23,499 bases of DNA from CAYSYN01 sp964447735 (GTDB lineage Bacteria; Patescibacteriota; Minisyncoccia; Minisyncoccales; GBS-2). Numbering within the stretch: position 1 is the first letter of the stretch; every line of letters begins with the position of its first letter. Under the pieces are notes generated by a model. It was not told where the DNA came from. It made no database searches and saw only the letters and a list, made by a program, of their open reading frames with translations. Of this stretch, positions 13,806 to 21,978 are shown in pieces. The translations under genes were made by a program, and so were the position numbers. The stretch spans positions 1 to 23,499 of the forward strand of contig CAYUTJ010000008.1 in assembly GCA_964447735.1 (NCBI GenBank), read 5' to 3'.

Positions 13806-14756
13806 ATGAGTAGTAAAAAGAAAGTTTTTCTTTGTGTTTTTCTTTCTTTTTTAATTATTATTTCTGGAAGTAAAAATTCAAAAAAAGAAATTGCTTCAGA
13901 AACTTCAGATTTTCTTTTTTTGGAGCCAAAACCTTTTTTTCAAAAAAATTCTTCTTCCTTTGTTCTCCAGAATTTATTTTTAAAATCTGAAATTGCTCCA
14001 GTACAAATTTTTTCGAAATCTCTCGCTACTTTACAAGAAAGCAGAAGAGAAATCTTAGAGTATGAAGTAGAAAAGGGAGACACAATTTCTTCAATTGCTC
14101 AAAAATTCTCTCTTAAAAAAGAAACTATAATTTGGACAAACAATCTTTCTGAAAATTCAAAATTGAAAGTTGGACAGAAGCTAATAATTTTGCCTGTTGA
14201 TGGAGTTTTGCATCAGGTAAAAAAAGGAGAAACTTTGTCTGAAATTGCAAAAAGGTATAAAGCTAACATAAAAGATATTGTTTATTTTAATGAAATTCCA
14301 GAAGAAAAAATTTATCCTGGTGATATCTTAGTTATTCCTGGAGGTGAGATGCCACCTTCTCAAACCTTTGTTCAAAAATTCAATCCAATTTCTACCTCCT
14401 TCTTTATTTGTCCTTTACCCCCTTGTCACATTACCCAAGGACTTCATTGGTACAATGCAGTTGATTTTTCAAATGGAAGGTGCGGAGAATATGTTTTGGC
14501 TGCAGCTTCTGGAAAGGTGATTTTCACCAGATACGGTTGGAACGGAGGAGCAGGAAACACAATTAAAATTTTACATCCAAACGGAGTGATCACCCAATAC
14601 GGACATTTAAGAGAGATATTGGTAAAAGAAGGAGATGAAGTTTCTAAAGGAGAACTGATCGGAACTGTTGGGAATACTGGAAGAACAATAGGGCCCACGG
14701 GATGTCATTTGCATTTTGCGGTTTTGGGAGCTAAAAATCCTTTTGCTTCTTATTAA
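13806..14756 (+). CDS. LysM-repeat M23 family peptidoglycan hydrolase
   Basis: A 316 aa exported endopeptidase. An N-terminal hydrophobic signal or anchor (about 7-21) is followed by two LysM peptidoglycan-binding repeats (about 86-130, EYEVEKGDTISSIAQKF; about 136-178, HQVKKGETLSEIAKRY). A C-terminal M23 zinc peptidase domain (about 195-316) follows. Zinc and catalytic residues are visible: H214 and D220 in GLHWYNAVDFS, H267 in YGHL, and H301/H303 in GCHLHF. It probably cuts or remodels peptide cross-bridges, for division or to open the wall for the secretion apparatus nearby. Its stop codon overlaps that of comM on the opposite strand by four bases. It has its own near-leaderless promoter. 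Confidence 0.92.
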   Translation: MSSKKKVFLCVFLSFLIIISGSKNSKKEIASETSDFLFLEPKPFFQKNSSSFVLQNLFLKSEIAPVQIFSKSLATLQESRREILEYEVEKGDTISSIAQKFSLKKETIIWTNNLSENSKLKVGQKLIILPVDGVLHQVKKGETLSEIAKRYKANIKDIVYFNEIPEEKIYPGDILVIPGGEMPPSQTFVQKFNPISTSFFICPLPPCHITQGLHWYNAVDFSNGRCGEYVLAAASGKVIFTRYGWNGGAGNTIKILHPNGVITQYGHLREILVKEGDEVSKGELIGTVGNTGRTIGPTGCHLHFAVLGAKNPFASY

Positions 14757-16264
14757 ATTTGTTCAATTTTGTAACTCAGAGCCTCTGCTAAATGAGAAAG
14801 CAAAATCTTTTTCGATCCTTCCAAATCGGCAATTGTCCTCGCAACTTTGAGTACCCTGTGATATCCTCTCGGCGTTAGTTTTCCAGAATCTACAGCCTTT
14901 TTTAACAATTTTTCTCCCTGAGAATCAATTTGGCAATATTTTTTAATTTCTGGAATTTCCATTTGAGAATTTGTTTTTTCTTTTTTAAATCTTTCTTTTT
15001 GAATTTCTCTGGCCAAAATTACTCTTTTTCTTATTTTTTCACTCCTTTCTTCTCCTTCTTGAATTAATTTTTCATATTTTATTTGAGGAACCCAGACTAA
15101 AAGATCAATTCTGTCTACTAAAGGTCCTGACAATTTCCTTTGATATTTTTGAATTTGAGAAGGAGTACATTTGCAAATTTTCTCTGGATTTCCGTAATTT
15201 CCGCAGGGACAAGGATTTGAAGCGGCAATCAAAGTAAAAGAGGCAGGAAGAGTAATCGAATAGCGAGATCTTGAGATTGTAATTTTTCCTTCTTCAATTG
15301 GTTGTCTCAAAGATTCCAAAACATCTCTGTGAAATTCTGGAAATTCATCCAAAAACAAAATTCCTCTATGGGCTAACGAAATCTCTCCTGGTTTTGGAGG
15401 ATTTCCTCCTCCAATTAAGGCTACCTCAGAACATGTGTGATGAGGAGATCTAAAAGGCCTCTGTTTTATAATCGGATTTTCTTGAGGCAAGAGCCCCGCT
15501 AAACTATAAATTTTTGTTACTTCTAAAGATTCTTCAAAAGACAATGGAGGTAAAATCGAAATTAAAGCTTTAGCTAACAAGCTCTTTCCAGTTCCAGGCG
15601 GGCCTATCATTAAAAGATTGTGAGCTCCTGCTGCAGCAATTTCTAAAGCTCTTTTTGCAATTTTTTGTCCTTTAATCCAAGAAAAATCAATTTCAAACCC
15701 CTTTGTTTTTATTCTTTCAAAATCAATTTTTTTACTTTCTACTTTCTTTTTTCCTTCAAGATAATCTATTGCCTCTTTCAAAGTTGAAACTCCAACTACT
15801 TTTATTCCTTCAATCAAGGAAGCCTCAATTTCATTTTCTTTTGGCAAAATTATTTCTGAAAAATTTTTTTCTTTTGCCAAAATTGAAAATAAAATTGCTC
15901 CTTTAATCTTTCTTATTTTTCCGTCCAAACCTAACTCTCCCAAGATTAATTTTCCTTTAGGATTAAATTTGATTTCTTTCTCAGCTAAAAGATAACCTAA
16001 AGCAATTGGCAAATCATAAATAGCCCCTTCTTTTTTCAAATCAGCAGGGGCTAAAGAAACGAGAACTCTTTTTGGTTTTTTATGAGGAGATTTAAATCCC
16101 GAAGATTCAATCGCTACTCCGATTCTTTCTTTGGATTCTTGAACAGCTCTATCTGGCAATCCTACAATTTCAAAACGTCTTAACCCATAAGATACCTCAA
16201 CCTCAATCTCAACGATTTTAGCCTCTAATCCTAAAGCTCCTCCAGAAAAAACCTTTACAGGCAT
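14753..16264 (-). CDS. comM: YifB/ComM-type Mg-chelatase-like AAA+ ATPase
   Basis: A 503 aa protein of the ComM family, whose characterised members are hexameric helicases that promote branch migration when transformed DNA is integrated. The N-terminal Lon-protease-like fold (about 1-165; FSGGALGLEAKIVEIE, VSLAPADLKKEG) is followed by the AAA+ module. Walker A is GPPGTGKS and Walker B is GILFLDEFPEF. A cysteine cluster CPCGNYGNPEKICKC comes next, then the C-terminal chelatase lid. It is last in the rpsO operon and begins at the stop of the DksA-like gene. Together with the pilus-like locus it fits a natural DNA uptake capacity, though this is inference. Confidence 0.93.
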   Translation of the reverse strand: MPVKVFSGGALGLEAKIVEIEVEVSYGLRRFEIVGLPDRAVQESKERIGVAIESSGFKSPHKKPKRVLVSLAPADLKKEGAIYDLPIALGYLLAEKEIKFNPKGKLILGELGLDGKIRKIKGAILFSILAKEKNFSEIILPKENEIEASLIEGIKVVGVSTLKEAIDYLEGKKKVESKKIDFERIKTKGFEIDFSWIKGQKIAKRALEIAAAGAHNLLMIGPPGTGKSLLAKALISILPPLSFEESLEVTKIYSLAGLLPQENPIIKQRPFRSPHHTCSEVALIGGGNPPKPGEISLAHRGILFLDEFPEFHRDVLESLRQPIEEGKITISRSRYSITLPASFTLIAASNPCPCGNYGNPEKICKCTPSQIQKYQRKLSGPLVDRIDLLVWVPQIKYEKLIQEGEERSEKIRKRVILAREIQKERFKKEKTNSQMEIPEIKKYCQIDSQGEKLLKKAVDSGKLTPRGYHRVLKVARTIADLEGSKKILLSHLAEALSYKIEQI

Positions 16265-16623
16265 TATTTTCTACATTTTGTACAAAATCTTGCTGCAGGA
16301 TTGGCTTTTAATCTCTCAATTTCAATTTCTTTTTTACATTTTTCACAAATTCCAAATTTTCCTTTTCTTATTTTTTCTAAAGCTAAATCAATTTCTTTTA
16401 ATCTTTTTTCTAAATTAAATTCCAAAGACAATCTTGAACTATATTCTTCAACCTCATCAGCAGCTCTTTCCAAAGAAGTTTCACCATTAAATTTTGGAAA
16501 TTGAGCTGTCCAATCTTTTCTTCCCTTTTCTTTTTTGGCAAATTTTTCTAATTCAGAGATAATCTTTTCTTTTTCTTCTTTTAAAGCTTTTTTAAAAAAA
16601 TTTAAATTTTCTTTCTTTATCAT
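16264..16623 (-). CDS. DksA/TraR-family zinc-finger protein
   Basis: A 119 aa protein with an N-terminal coiled-coil helix and a C-terminal C4 zinc finger (Cys 93, 96, 114, 117 in CEKCKKEIEIERLKANPA then CTKC). This is the DksA/TraR pattern. DksA proteins enter the RNA polymerase secondary channel and adjust transcription, often with ppGpp. The acidic pair at the coiled-coil tip, needed in E. coli DksA, is not clearly conserved (nearest: RAADEVEEYS), so the regulatory activity may differ. It overlaps the coiled-coil gene upstream by four bases and shares its stop region with comM. Confidence 0.85.
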   Translation of the reverse strand: MIKKENLNFFKKALKEEKEKIISELEKFAKKEKGRKDWTAQFPKFNGETSLERAADEVEEYSSRLSLEFNLEKRLKEIDLALEKIRKGKFGICEKCKKEIEIERLKANPAARFCTKCRK

Positions 16624-17792
16624 TCTCTTTTTGGTATTTTTCCTTCAAGTTGAGCAATTTCTCTTTCTAATTTTTCTTCCTTTTCTACTAAGGATTTGTA
16701 AGAAATTTCTATTGCTTTCAATCTATTTTCTAACTGTTTTTGTTTGTCTTCTAGATTCCATCTCATTTTTTCAACTTCTTCTCTTTCATCTTCAACTGCC
16801 CATCTTTCCTTTTCAGCCTTCATTTTATCTTCTATTGTTTTAGCTAAAGCCTCTTCTTCCTCAATTGCTCTCAATTCTGCCTCAATTTCTTTTTCTCTTT
16901 TTTTAATCTTCTTTAATTCATCCTCTACTCTCAACCTCTCAGCTAAAATTTCTCCCTTTTCCATTTCCAGAGCTCTTTTCTCTCTTTTTGTTTCGATTAA
17001 TTTTTCTTTTAAATTCAAATATCCTCTTTCAAGTTCAATGTTTTCTAAATTTCTTTGAATTAAACTTTTTTGATTTTGAACTTCAGCCTCTTCAGCTAAA
17101 ATTTTTTGCAATTCCTGATCTACTTCTTTAATTTCTCTTTCAACTTTTAAAATCTCTTCTTCCAATTTCCATTTTTCTTTTTCTACATTCCTTCTTACTT
17201 TTTCTATTTCCCATCTCATTTTTTCATATTCTCTTTTCTTTTCTGGCATCTCTTCTCTTCTTTCCTTTTCTTCTATTTCTTTCTTTTTTTCTTCTATCTC
17301 TCTTTCTTTTTCTAAAATTGGAGCTAAAATTTCCTTTTCCATTTTTGCCTTCTCTTCCAAAAGTTCTTTTTTTCTTGTCTCAAAAGGTCTTTTTCTTTCT
17401 GCGATTCCATCTAATTTTGAATAAACTTCAGCTAATTGCTCTTTTAAACCAATTTCTTCATTAGCCAATTCAATCCTTCTTTTTTCAATCTTTCTTTTTT
17501 CCTCTTCCTCTTCTTCCTCTAAACTTTTTGGAGCTTCCATTTTTATCTTTTCTTTTAACTCTTCTTCTTTTTCTTCTGGAACTTCTTTTACTTCAGTTTC
17601 AACTGGTTTTTCTTCTACTGGTTTTTCTTCAGGTTTCTCTTGGGTTTTTGATTTTTCTTCTTTTGGTTGAGCTTTAGCTATTCTTTCCCTTTCTTTTTCT
17701 ATAGCCTCTTCTTTTATCCTTTTCATTTCTTTTTTCATCGTCTTTATCTCCTCTCTTTTTAAAAATTCTAATTTTTCTTCTTCATTTGCCAT
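16620..17792 (-). CDS. Long charged coiled-coil protein of unknown function
   Basis: A 390 aa protein composed almost entirely of Glu, Lys and Arg, and nearly Cys-free. Residues 1-110 are disordered-looking with a Pro/Glu/Lys repeat (EEKPVEEKPVETEVKEVPEE). Residues 115-390 form long heptad-type helices. Recurrent blocks occur, such as MRWEIEKVRRNVEKEKW and MRWNLEDKQKQLENRL with a conserved MRW. There is no signal peptide or membrane segment. It overlaps pnp by 11 bases and dksA by four, so it is translated with RNA-processing and transcription genes. It may be a scaffold or cytoskeleton-like filament, but I see no domain that settles this. Confidence 0.75.
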   Translation of the reverse strand: MANEEEKLEFLKREEIKTMKKEMKRIKEEAIEKERERIAKAQPKEEKSKTQEKPEEKPVEEKPVETEVKEVPEEKEEELKEKIKMEAPKSLEEEEEEEKRKIEKRRIELANEEIGLKEQLAEVYSKLDGIAERKRPFETRKKELLEEKAKMEKEILAPILEKEREIEEKKKEIEEKERREEMPEKKREYEKMRWEIEKVRRNVEKEKWKLEEEILKVEREIKEVDQELQKILAEEAEVQNQKSLIQRNLENIELERGYLNLKEKLIETKREKRALEMEKGEILAERLRVEDELKKIKKREKEIEAELRAIEEEEALAKTIEDKMKAEKERWAVEDEREEVEKMRWNLEDKQKQLENRLKAIEISYKSLVEKEEKLEREIAQLEGKIPKRE

Positions 17793-19878
17793 GTTTTTTT
17801 CTTTTTGGGAAAACTAATCCCAAGTTTATTCTACCAATTTCGTCGATAGAAACAACCTTAACTGGAATTAAATCACCAACCTTTATTTTTTTACCTTTTT
17901 TTAGAAGAGGTTTCATTTTTGAAATATGTAATAATCCTTCTTGTCCCGGGACTAACTCAATCAAAACTCCAAATCCCAAAACCCTTTTTACTTTTCCCTG
18001 AAAAACTTCTCCCACTTTAATTTCTCTGGTAATATTTTTTATCCAAGCAATTGCTTTTTTTGCTGCCTCTTCTTTTTCAGCAGTAACAAAAATTTTTCCA
18101 GTTTCTTCAATATCAATCGAAACTCCACATTCTGAAATGATTTCATTAATAACTCTTCCTCCAGGGCCTATAACTTCTCTGATTTTTTCAGGATTAATTT
18201 GAATTGTTAAGATCTTGGGAGCAAAAGGCGAAAGTTTTTTTCTCGGAGTTGGCAAAACTTCTTTCATTTTCTTTAAAATAAAAAGTCTTGCCTTCTTTGC
18301 TTTTTCTAAACATTCTTTCATTATTTCTCTTGAAATCCCATCGATTTTCAAATCCATTTGGATAGCACAAATTCCTTTTTCAGTTCCCGCTACTTTAAAA
18401 TCCATATTTCCAAAGAAATCTTCAGGTCCCTGAATGTCAGTCAAAATTTTGTAATTTCCCTTTTCATCAATCGCTAATCCTAAAGCAATTCCAGCTACAG
18501 GAGCTTTGATGGGAACTCCAGCATCCATCAAGGCTAGGGAAGAGGAGCAACAAGAGGCCATAGAAGTGGATCCATTGGAAGAGAGAATTTCAGTAACAAT
18601 TCTGATTGTATAAGGGAAATCATCGAAAGAAGGAATCACAGGCAACAAAGCCCTTTCAACCAACATTCCATGACCAATTTCTCTTCTTCCAGGACCTCTT
18701 AAAGGTTTTATTTCTCCTGCGCAATAAGGAGGAAAATTATAATGATGCATAAAGCGTTTTTTCCCGGTAATTTCCATTCCTTCTAACAATTGAACATCTC
18801 CTGGAGCTCCCAAGGTCAAAATCGATAAACTTTTTGTTAAACCTCTTGAAAAGATTGCAGAACCGTGAGTTCTTGGCAAAACAGAAACCTCACAAAAGAT
18901 TTCCCTGATTTCATCTGGTTTTCTTCCATCAGGTCTTAAATTTTTTTCTAAAATGTTTTTTTGTAAAATTCTTTTATATTCTTTTCTTAAAATTGCAAAC
19001 CCCTCTCCAATTTTTTCTGGAAATTTCTCTTTTAAAAATTCTTCAACCCTTTCGTTTAATTTTTTTAAAAACTCAGTTCTTTCTATTTTTTCTTTAGGTT
19101 CTAGGGCTTCTTTAATATCTTTCCCAAATCTTTTTTTAATTTCTTTTTCAAGTTCCAAATTTCTCTCTTTTTTAATTTCAATTTTTTGTTTTCCAACAGC
19201 TTTTTGGATTTCTTTTTGAAATGAAATTAATTTTTTAAAATAAGGTTTCGCAAAATCAAAAGCTTTCATCACTTCATCTTCTTTCACTTCAGAGCATCCT
19301 GCTTCTATCATGTTGATTAAAATTTTTCCATTCTTTTCAATTGCAGAAATTACCAAATCCATTTCAGATTCCTCTCTTTGTTTGTAAGTTGGATTTAAGA
19401 TAAAATTTTCTCCTATTTTTCCAATTCTTAAAGCAACTACTGGTCCCTTCCAGGGAATTTGAGAAATTAAGAGAGAAATTGAACTCGCTAAGAGTCCTAT
19501 AATGTCAGGATCGTTTTCTCCATCCCAACTTAAAATAGTATTAATAATCTGAACTTCATTTTTAAAATCTTCAGGAAACAAAGGCCTTAAAGCTCTATCA
19601 ATCATTCTGGCATTACAAATTGCTTCATCTGAGGGCCTGGTTTCTCTTTTGATGTATCTTGGTCCCTTTATCTTTCCTGCTGCATAATATCTTTCTTCAT
19701 ATTCCACAATTAAAGGAAAATAATTTAAATCTTTTCTTTCCTCTCCCATAACCGCTGTGCTTAGAACCATTGAATCTCCATATCTCAAAAAACAAGCTCC
19801 ATCTGCTTGTTTAACAAAATCTGAAATTTCACAAATTAATTTTCTTTTTCCCAATTCAATTTCAAATTTCTTTTTCAT
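17782..19878 (-). CDS. pnp: Polyribonucleotide nucleotidyltransferase (PNPase)
   Basis: Phosphorolytic 3'-to-5' exoribonuclease, central to RNA decay. The 698 aa protein has two RNase PH cores separated by a helical segment, then a KH domain and an S1 domain. Visible motifs are GDSMVLSTAVMG and IKGPRYIKRETRPSDE in the first core, and LLEGMEITGKKRFMHHYNFPP and SNGSTSMASCCSSSLALMDA in the second. The KH domain has IGPGGRVINEI and the S1 domain has VKRVLGFGVLIELVPG then GLLHISKM. Length is normal. It starts four bases inside the NYN-domain gene end. The rpsO-pnp pairing is conserved in bacteria, here with one extra gene in between. Confidence 0.98.
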   Translation of the reverse strand: MKKKFEIELGKRKLICEISDFVKQADGACFLRYGDSMVLSTAVMGEERKDLNYFPLIVEYEERYYAAGKIKGPRYIKRETRPSDEAICNARMIDRALRPLFPEDFKNEVQIINTILSWDGENDPDIIGLLASSISLLISQIPWKGPVVALRIGKIGENFILNPTYKQREESEMDLVISAIEKNGKILINMIEAGCSEVKEDEVMKAFDFAKPYFKKLISFQKEIQKAVGKQKIEIKKERNLELEKEIKKRFGKDIKEALEPKEKIERTEFLKKLNERVEEFLKEKFPEKIGEGFAILRKEYKRILQKNILEKNLRPDGRKPDEIREIFCEVSVLPRTHGSAIFSRGLTKSLSILTLGAPGDVQLLEGMEITGKKRFMHHYNFPPYCAGEIKPLRGPGRREIGHGMLVERALLPVIPSFDDFPYTIRIVTEILSSNGSTSMASCCSSSLALMDAGVPIKAPVAGIALGLAIDEKGNYKILTDIQGPEDFFGNMDFKVAGTEKGICAIQMDLKIDGISREIMKECLEKAKKARLFILKKMKEVLPTPRKKLSPFAPKILTIQINPEKIREVIGPGGRVINEIISECGVSIDIEETGKIFVTAEKEEAAKKAIAWIKNITREIKVGEVFQGKVKRVLGFGVLIELVPGQEGLLHISKMKPLLKKGKKIKVGDLIPVKVVSIDEIGRINLGLVFPKRKKHGK

Positions 19879-20402
19879 CTTTTTAATAAATATTTTTCTG
19901 GCCTTTTTTCCAAATCTATAAATTCGTCAGCCATTTCTTTTAATTTTGAAGAAGTCGTTCTTCCAAAAGCTAAAACCTCAACTCTTTTCCCCTGATTTTT
20001 CAAATACTCAACCAACTGCAAAAAATCTCCATCCCCTGAAGCTAAAACAATGACATCGACAGAGGGTGAAATTCTGATAGCATCGACTGCAATTCCAACA
20101 TCCCAATCAGCTTTTTTTAATCCCCCGTAATATTCTTGAAGTTCTTTTTCTCTGGTTTCAATTCCCAAAGATTTTAAAGCTTCCAAAAAAGGTCTTTCCT
20201 CTCCGGTTTTCGTCCTTACAACATAGGCCAAAGCCCTTACCAATTTTCTTCCAGAAATTGCAGTCTTTAAAAGTTCTCCAAAATTTACTCTTGCTTTATA
20301 AAGATTTTTTGCAGAATGATAGAGATTGTTTGTATCAATGAAAATTGCCACCCTCTGATCTGGCGGCTTCTTAAACTTAGTTTTTACTTTCACTCTAACC
20401 AT
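19875..20402 (-). CDS. NYN/PIN-like (LabA/DUF88) domain protein, predicted ribonuclease
   Basis: A 175 aa protein with the NYN (PIN-like) fold. Acidic active-site residues are visible in three places: VAIFIDTNNLYHSA (about 19-32), DWDVGIAVD (near 99-107) and VLASGDGDFLQLVEYL (near 119-134). Family members are metal-dependent RNases or putative RNA-binding nucleases. Its position between rpsO and pnp, overlapping pnp by four bases and touching rpsO, suggests RNA turnover together with PNPase. The substrate is unknown. Confidence 0.87.
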   Translation of the reverse strand: MVRVKVKTKFKKPPDQRVAIFIDTNNLYHSAKNLYKARVNFGELLKTAISGRKLVRALAYVVRTKTGEERPFLEALKSLGIETREKELQEYYGGLKKADWDVGIAVDAIRISPSVDVIVLASGDGDFLQLVEYLKNQGKRVEVLAFGRTTSSKLKEMADEFIDLEKRPEKYLLKR

Positions 20403-20672
20403 TTATTTTTTGAGTCCTAATTTTTTTACAATTGCCTTGTATCTTCTTTTATCTTCTTTCTCCAAATTCCTCAAAAGCTTTCTCCTTTTCGCTACCATTT
20501 TCAAAAGACCTCTTTTTGAATGAACATCTTTTTTATGCTCTTTTAAATGCAACAAAAGCCTTCTAATCTGTTCTGTTAAAAGGGCAATTTGGACTTCAGG
20601 AGAACCTGTATCTTTATTGTGAAGTTTATATTTTTTGATGATTTCTTCTTTTTCCTCTTTTGTTAAAGCCAT
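20403..20672 (-). CDS. rpsO: 30S ribosomal protein S15
   Basis: 89 aa, the normal S15 length. It binds 16S rRNA early in assembly of the small-subunit platform. Recognisable motifs are HNKDTGSPEVQIALLTEQI, LKEHKKDVHSKRGLL and the end RRYKAIVKKLGL. It is the first protein gene after tRNA-Lys, 90 bases downstream of the tRNA. A TAAAAT hexamer lies six bases before the ATG. S15 often represses its own translation through a leader structure; if the mRNA starts at that -10 there is no leader to do so, though a longer transcript from upstream is possible. Confidence 0.97.
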   Translation of the reverse strand: MALTKEEKEEIIKKYKLHNKDTGSPEVQIALLTEQIRRLLLHLKEHKKDVHSKRGLLKMVAKRRKLLRNLEKEDKRRYKAIVKKLGLKK

Positions 20673-20678
20673 AATTTA

Positions 20679-20707
20679 ATTTTATCTCAAAAATAAAAAA
20701 ACCGCAA
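20679..20707 (-). promoter_or_regulatory. Possible rpsO promoter (TTGCGG-N17-TAAAAT)
   Basis: On the minus strand TTGCGG (20702-20707, weak) and TAAAAT (20679-20684) are 17 bp apart, and the ATG follows after six bases. The spacing matches the leaderless pattern seen elsewhere in the window; the -35 is poor. Confidence 0.4.
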
Positions 20708-20727
20708 AATTCCCGCATTTTTATACT

Positions 20728-20758
20728 TTAGAGTTTAAAGTTTATTGTCTAAAGTTTC
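20728..20758. repeat. 8 bp inverted repeat between tRNA-Lys and rpsO
   Basis: ACTTTAGA and TCTAAAGT flank a 15-base spacer. An imperfect internal copy (TTTAAAGT) is present. The structure would be AU-rich with no following T tract, so it is probably not a terminator; it could help expose the tRNA 3' end or be a binding site. Confidence 0.35.
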
Positions 20759-20762
20759 CCTG

Positions 20763-20835
20763 TGCCCCCGGCAGGATTTGAACCTGCGACCTTGCGCTTA
20801 AGAGGCGCCTGCTCTTCCAACTGAGCTACGGGGGC
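20763..20835 (-). tRNA. tRNA-Lys (CTT)
   Basis: The 73-base cloverleaf is complete: acceptor GCCCCCG/CGGGGGC, D-arm GCTC/GAGC, anticodon loop CTCTTAA (anticodon CTT, decoding AAG), five-base variable loop, and T-arm GCAGG/CCTGC with TTCAAAT. The outer anticodon-stem pair is a G-A mismatch. CCA is not encoded. It sits three bases after the stop of the vWA-pilin gene and is probably excised from a longer operon transcript. Confidence 0.95.
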
Positions 20836-20838
20836 GAA

Positions 20839-21978
20839 TTAACAAGGAATTTGATACCAATTCTGAAGAGGATTACCTCCTCCAGTTAGAAAACCAATAA
20901 TGGTATCAACGATCAACCATCCTGCTAAAGCAATAATTAATCCTAATATTACTGTAGTTATTACTTTTTTTCCTCGGTTTACTTTTGCAGGATCTCCCCC
21001 GGCTGTTAAAAGGATTAAAGCACCAATTACAGTCATTAAGATCGCTAAAGGGAAAAGAATATTTACTAAAGCAAAATCTATTACTCGCTTTAGAAGTACA
21101 GAAAGATGACAAAGATTACAGGGATCTGTTTCATCAATTCCTGTATTCGGATCATCTACTTTTCTTCCACAGGGAACCAAACCTCCTGAGAAGCATTGAT
21201 GGGTTATTGTATCAAGCGCATCGTTACAATCATAACATCCGATCATTCCTGGCGGTGGATTATTCGGATCGCAGGGGCATTCTAAAGTCATATAACCATC
21301 TCCATCTCCATCCCAAGCAGCCATCATTACCGCAGTATAAATTGCATCAGCCATATCTTCAGCAGTTCCTCCCCAAGTAAATTTTTGATCGTTTGCTTTG
21401 GTTCCATTTACTAATCGATTCATACAATTAGTACAACAAGCCCAACTACTATCTCCTTCCAATGGAAAAATATATATTTCATTAGCATCAGCTGCATTTA
21501 TTGCATTTGTTATAGATGTACCGTCATTCCCAGCAGTACAATCACTACATGAAATCCCTCCGCAATAAGGCCCTTCATCACTAATTGGCATGATTATTTT
21601 GATTGGAGCTGTCCAAAGATGATTATTTGCAGCCCATGAAATAGCAGGACCCCAGTGTTCATTATCTCCAGAGTCATTTCCTCCGCAGACATCATAAGTA
21701 ATATAATCAGTCTCACATGGTTTTGTACTGACCAAATTATTAGAGTTTGAAAGAGCATATACTTTATATGTAAGGTTCACGTTTTGATTCTTTAATTCTT
21801 GAACCACAGTATCAATTATGCTACACAAAGTCGTCCTTTCTGTATTCATCGATCCAGATGTATCTACTATAAAAACTATTTCAGCATCAATTGTGCATTT
21901 ATCTGCTTTAATTTTGGTAAAAGGAAGAATTAAAAGAATCGAAACTAAACTGAATAAAATTAAAATTTTTTTATTCAT
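20839..21978 (-). CDS. vWA-domain protein with calcium-type loop and C-terminal VirB2-like pilin hairpin
   Basis: A 379 aa exported protein. A signal peptide (about 1-25) is followed by a von Willebrand A domain (about 29-220) with the MIDAS start DTSGS at 39-43 and a further acidic residue in ISDEG (D134). Next comes DGDGDG at 223-228, followed by CYDCNDAL and a GIDETDPC end, resembling MopE-type metal-binding repeats. Residues about 297-366 form two helices around TAGGDPAKVNRGKK, the same loop as in the VirB2-like pilins at 9970-12959. About 19 cysteines imply extensive disulfides. vWA domains mediate metal-dependent adhesion, as on pilus tips. The protein starts four bases inside the upstream gene. 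The tip-adhesin idea is inference. Confidence 0.78.
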   Translation of the reverse strand: MNKKILILFSLVSILLILPFTKIKADKCTIDAEIVFIVDTSGSMNTERTTLCSIIDTVVQELKNQNVNLTYKVYALSNSNNLVSTKPCETDYITYDVCGGNDSGDNEHWGPAISWAANNHLWTAPIKIIMPISDEGPYCGGISCSDCTAGNDGTSITNAINAADANEIYIFPLEGDSSWACCTNCMNRLVNGTKANDQKFTWGGTAEDMADAIYTAVMMAAWDGDGDGYMTLECPCDPNNPPPGMIGCYDCNDALDTITHQCFSGGLVPCGRKVDDPNTGIDETDPCNLCHLSVLLKRVIDFALVNILFPLAILMTVIGALILLTAGGDPAKVNRGKKVITTVILGLIIALAGWLIVDTIIGFLTGGGNPLQNWYQIPC

